From NCBI GenBank assembly GCA_036258795.1, contig DATACZ010000116.1:1-9848 (forward strand): a stretch of 9,848 nucleotides of DNA, read 5' to 3'. The notes under the pieces are model-generated. The model was not told the DNA's origin, did not search any database, and worked only from the letters and a program-made list of their open reading frames with translations. Origin of the DNA: DATACZ01 sp036258795 (lineage in GTDB: Bacteria; Actinomycetota; CADDZG01; JAHWKV01). Below are positions 8,209 to 9,848 of this stretch, one piece after another. Positions within the stretch are counted from its first letter, which is position 1. Every line of letters starts with the position of its first letter. Made by a program: the position numbers and the translations under genes.

Positions 8209-8235
8209 GTCCCGGAACCTTCTTTAGTCCGGGAC
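8209..8235 (-). terminator. Hairpin after rplL, probable weak terminator or attenuator
   Basis: In the transcribed direction GTCCCGGA (8235-8228) pairs perfectly with TCCGGGAC (8216-8209) around an 11-nt loop. It is followed by TTCGCTTTCCT, only moderately U-rich. The stem is strong but the U tract is poor, which suggests partial termination. It lies between the rplL stop (8259) and the start of the next gene (8180), where E. coli has its partial terminator between rplL and rpoB. It would lower expression of the following gene relative to L7/L12. Confidence 0.6.
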
Positions 8236-8258
8236 GGCTGAGACGCTTCCTCTACCCC

Positions 8259-8648
8259 CTACTTCAGCTCAACAGTGGCGCCTGCCGACTCCAGTTGCGC
8301 CTTCGCCTTTTCGGCCGTTTCCTTGTTGACCTTCTCGAGTACGGGTTTGGGCGCTGCCTCCACCAGATCCTTGGCTTCCTTGAGACCCAGGCTGGTAAGA
8401 GCACGCACTTCCTTGATGACCTGGATTTTCTTCTCACCTATTCCGGAGAGAACCACGTCGAACTCGTCCTGCTCCTCGGCCTCAGCCGGAGCGGCTGCGG
8501 CAGGTGCACCAGCAGCTGCCGGTGCGGCCACCGGCGCGGCGGCGGTAACGCCAAACTTCTCCTCAAATGCCTTGACGAACTCTGAGAGCTCGAGCACGGT
8601 CATGTCACCGATTGCGTCCAAGAGCTCAGTTGCTGAAACCTTCGCCAT
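8259..8648 (-). CDS. rplL: 50S ribosomal protein L7/L12
   Basis: Stalk protein of the large ribosomal subunit. Dimers bind L10 and recruit and activate translational GTPases. It has 129 aa, normal for the family. An N-terminal dimerisation and L10-binding domain (about 1-34, MAKVSATELLDAIGDMTVLE) is followed by an Ala/Pro-rich flexible hinge (about 36-58) and the globular factor-binding domain (about 62-129) with the conserved KKIQVIKEVRALTSLGLKEA stretch at 73-92. The start is ATG with AGGAGG 8 nt upstream; that site overlaps the rplJ stop codon, so translation is probably coupled to L10. The gene ends with TAG and is followed by a hairpin. Confidence 0.99.
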   Translation of the reverse strand: MAKVSATELLDAIGDMTVLELSEFVKAFEEKFGVTAAAPVAAPAAAGAPAAAAPAEAEEQDEFDVVLSGIGEKKIQVIKEVRALTSLGLKEAKDLVEAAPKPVLEKVNKETAEKAKAQLESAGATVELK

Positions 8649-8660
8649 CTCCTACTCCTC

Positions 8661-9263
8661 CTAGCTTGCCGTTCCGGCAGTGTCCAAAGCCGATCCTCCG
8701 TCCGGCGAAACGGCTCCGAGTGCCGGAGCCCCTGTTGCCGGCCCAGACTCCTCAAGCTTCATGCGATACGCGGACAAAGCGTTTCCCACCGCGCCCAGTG
8801 GCGCCTGTAGCAAGTACGCCAGCCTCTGTAGTGGGGCGCCCATGAGGCCCGCGAGCTGGCCGAGCAGTACCTCTCGGGACTCGATCTTGGCGAGCGCCCG
8901 TGCCTGGTCAGCGCTCAGCACCCGTCCGTTCAGGATGCCACCCTTGATCACTAGAGCGGGGTACTTCTTGGCGATGTCGTCGATACCCCGCGCGGCGATC
9001 GCCGCGTCTCCTTTTATAAAGGCGATTGCGGTAGAGCCTGTAAGGAGGGGAATCAGCTCTTCAACCTCGGCTTCCCGGGCTGCGATCCGGCTCAAGGTGT
9101 TCTTGACAACTGAGAACCTCGTTCCGTTCTCAGCCAGCTTGCGGCGGAGCTGAAGCATCTCGCCGACCTTGAGACCGGTGAACTCAGCGAGAATGGCGGC
9201 ATCGCTGGACTCCAGGTTCTGCTTGAGCTCCTGGACCGCTTCAACCTTCTGCGGTCTTCTCAC
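8661..9263 (-). CDS. rplJ: 50S ribosomal protein L10
   Basis: Anchors the L7/L12 stalk to 23S rRNA and, in complex with L12, represses its own mRNA. It has 200 aa, longer than the 165 aa of E. coli L10. The globular RNA-binding domain covers about 1-128 (conserved FTGLKVGEMLQLRRKL and RFSVVKNTL). The long C-terminal helix that binds L12 runs about 130-172 and can be read as three repeated segments, as in species whose L10 carries three L12 dimers. Residues about 173-200 form a Gly/Ala/Ser-rich tail of unknown use. The start is GTG with GAGG 5 nt upstream. A leader RNA and an intrinsic terminator lie directly upstream. rplL follows after 12 bp. Confidence 0.98.
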   Translation of the reverse strand: MRRPQKVEAVQELKQNLESSDAAILAEFTGLKVGEMLQLRRKLAENGTRFSVVKNTLSRIAAREAEVEELIPLLTGSTAIAFIKGDAAIAARGIDDIAKKYPALVIKGGILNGRVLSADQARALAKIESREVLLGQLAGLMGAPLQRLAYLLQAPLGAVGNALSAYRMKLEESGPATGAPALGAVSPDGGSALDTAGTAS

Positions 9264-9290
9264 GGCGACCTCGTTTCAATCACTTTTTGC

Positions 9291-9322
9291 AAAAAAAAGA
9301 CCTGCCGCGGCGACGACAGGTC
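9291..9322 (-). terminator. Intrinsic terminator in the rplJ leader (attenuator)
   Basis: In the transcribed direction GACCTGTCG (9322-9314) pairs with CGGCAGGTC (9307-9299) over 9 bp including one G-U pair, with a 6-nt loop, then an uninterrupted run of eight T (9298-9291). This is a textbook Rho-independent terminator. It sits only 27 nt before the rplJ GTG start, so it cannot simply end the rplA transcript; it must be conditionally overcome for L10 and L12 to be made from upstream promoters. The B. subtilis rplJL leader is known to attenuate in response to the L10-L12 complex. Confidence 0.85.
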
Positions 9323-9440
9323 GAAAGAACCATGAAGCAGTTCCGATTCGCCTGGGCAGGCCTCCGAAGAGCTTAAGGCGCTAAACGAGGCTACCCTGCA
9401 TAAGCTCGCCTGCCTTTAGCGCCACCTGCTGTCTGCGGCT
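9323..9440 (-). ncRNA. L10 leader-like cis-regulatory RNA
   Basis: The segment between the candidate start site and the attenuator folds well. GGCGCTAAA (9423-9415) pairs perfectly with TTTAGCGCC (9385-9377). Outside it GCAGG (9429-9425) can pair with CCTGC (9360-9356), leaving a lopsided internal loop of 1 nt against 16 nt, compatible with the kinked L10-binding element. The AGACAGCAGGTG box (9435-9424) resembles the conserved 5' part of known L10 leaders. Position directly upstream of rplJ supports the call. Inferred role: binding of L10-L12 favours termination and balances stalk protein synthesis. The exact boundaries are approximate. Confidence 0.7.
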
Positions 9441-9446
9441 GAGTTC

Positions 9447-9476
9447 AGGATAGCACCGGGTTGCAGCTGGTGTAGC
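9447..9476 (-). promoter_or_regulatory. Candidate rplJL promoter
   Basis: The minus strand reads GCTACA (9476-9471), 18 bp, then TATCCT (9452-9447). The -10 is identical to that of the proximal rpoB promoter, but the -35 matches consensus at only three of six bases. A start near 9440 would place the transcript's 5' end right at the L10 leader. The alternative is that rplJL is transcribed only by readthrough from rplA. Confidence 0.4.
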
Positions 9477-9492
9477 GACGTGAAAGTGTCCA

Positions 9493-9510
9493 CGGGCTCA
9501 TAGCAGCCCG
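9493..9510 (-). other. Small hairpin after rplA
   Basis: CGGGCT (9510-9505) pairs perfectly with AGCCCG (9498-9493) around a 6-nt loop, 14 nt after the rplA stop. No U tract follows, so it is not a standard intrinsic terminator. It could be a weak pause, an RNA processing site or a 3'-end stabiliser. Confidence 0.4.
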
Positions 9511-9524
9511 GGAAACGTTAACGC

Positions 9525-9848
9525 CTACTCTGCTCCGGCGGAGGCGAGCTCTACCCGCTTTGCGGCGTTTGGGTCAATCCGAACCCCAGGCCCCATCGTT
9601 GGAGATACCGCAAGAGACTTCAGGTACTTGCCCTTGGCTGCAGCCGGCTTGGCGCGGAGGACCTCCTCTACGACCGTCAGGTAGTTGGCCGCAAGGTCCT
9701 CTATTGTGAATGAGGCCTTGCCGATCACAGTGTGAACGTTGGCCTGCCGGTCGGTTCGGTAGGAGATCTTTCCGCCTTTGAAGTCGCTCACCGTCCTGGC
9801 GACATCCGTCGTCACGGTACCGGACTTGGGGTTGGGCATGAGTCCTCG
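9525..9848 (-). CDS. rplA: 50S ribosomal protein L1, C-terminal part (5' end outside window)
   Basis: L1 forms the mobile protuberance next to the ribosomal E site, binds 23S rRNA, and in many bacteria represses its own mRNA. The window contains the last 107 codons plus stop; whole L1 is about 230 aa. The frame stays open to the window edge and reads RGLMPNPKSGTVT, the conserved GPRGLMPNPK box of the family, so the Met at 9839 is internal and not a start. Near the end lies SPTMGPGVRID with the conserved Thr-Met-Gly RNA-binding triad. rplJ follows after a 261-bp regulatory gap. Confidence 0.97.
   Translation of the reverse strand, partial: RGLMPNPKSGTVTTDVARTVSDFKGGKISYRTDRQANVHTVIGKASFTIEDLAANYLTVVEEVLRAKPAAAKGKYLKSLAVSPTMGPGVRIDPNAAKRVELASAGAE

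Noticed and set aside
9525..9839. A complete 104-aa protein starting at the Met at 9839
   Set aside because: The frame stays open upstream to the window edge and reads RGL before this Met, matching the conserved GPRGLMPNPK box of L1. It is the 3' part of rplA.

Overview
The window holds the conserved bacterial rplA-rplJ-rplL-rpoB-rpoC ribosomal protein/RNA polymerase cluster, with every gene on the minus strand, so transcription runs from the right end to the left end. The organism is most likely a member of the Actinomycetota, probably not one of the well-known genera. DNA is GC-rich. RpoC carries a coiled-coil insertion of about 80 residues (around 139-220) near its N-terminus, a hallmark of actinobacterial beta-prime, and its N-terminus and zinc-finger numbering match mycobacterial RpoC. 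Three of the six genes (rpoB, rpoC and the extra dehydrogenase-like gene) appear to start with TTG and rplJ with GTG.

Right end (9525-9848): the C-terminal half of rplA (L1), cut by the window edge. Region 9264-9524 has no gene. It holds a small hairpin after rplA, a weak candidate promoter, an L10-leader-like structured RNA and a strong intrinsic terminator only 27 nt before the rplJ start. This has the layout of an attenuator by which L10/L12 limits its own synthesis. rplJ (L10) and rplL (L7/L12) follow, 12 bp apart and probably translationally coupled.

Middle (7182-8258): a hairpin after rplL and then a complete gene of the ornithine cyclodeaminase / mu-crystallin / archaeal-type alanine dehydrogenase family. 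This NAD(P)-binding enzyme has no known link to ribosomes or RNA polymerase, and it separates rplL from rpoB, which are usually neighbours. The 234-bp gap after it carries two good sigma-70-type promoters in tandem, so rpoBC can be transcribed independently.

Left (1-6947): rpoB (1155 aa, complete, rifampicin region of the susceptible type) and rpoC (first 1138 codons, C-terminus beyond the window). I translated rpoC in full by hand and found no stop, frameshift or intein.

Together the genes encode the ribosomal stalk (L10, L7/L12), the L1 protuberance and the two catalytic subunits of RNA polymerase. I saw no mobile element, tRNA, CRISPR array or obviously new system. The points most worth a second look are the metabolic gene inside the cluster and the leader attenuator.
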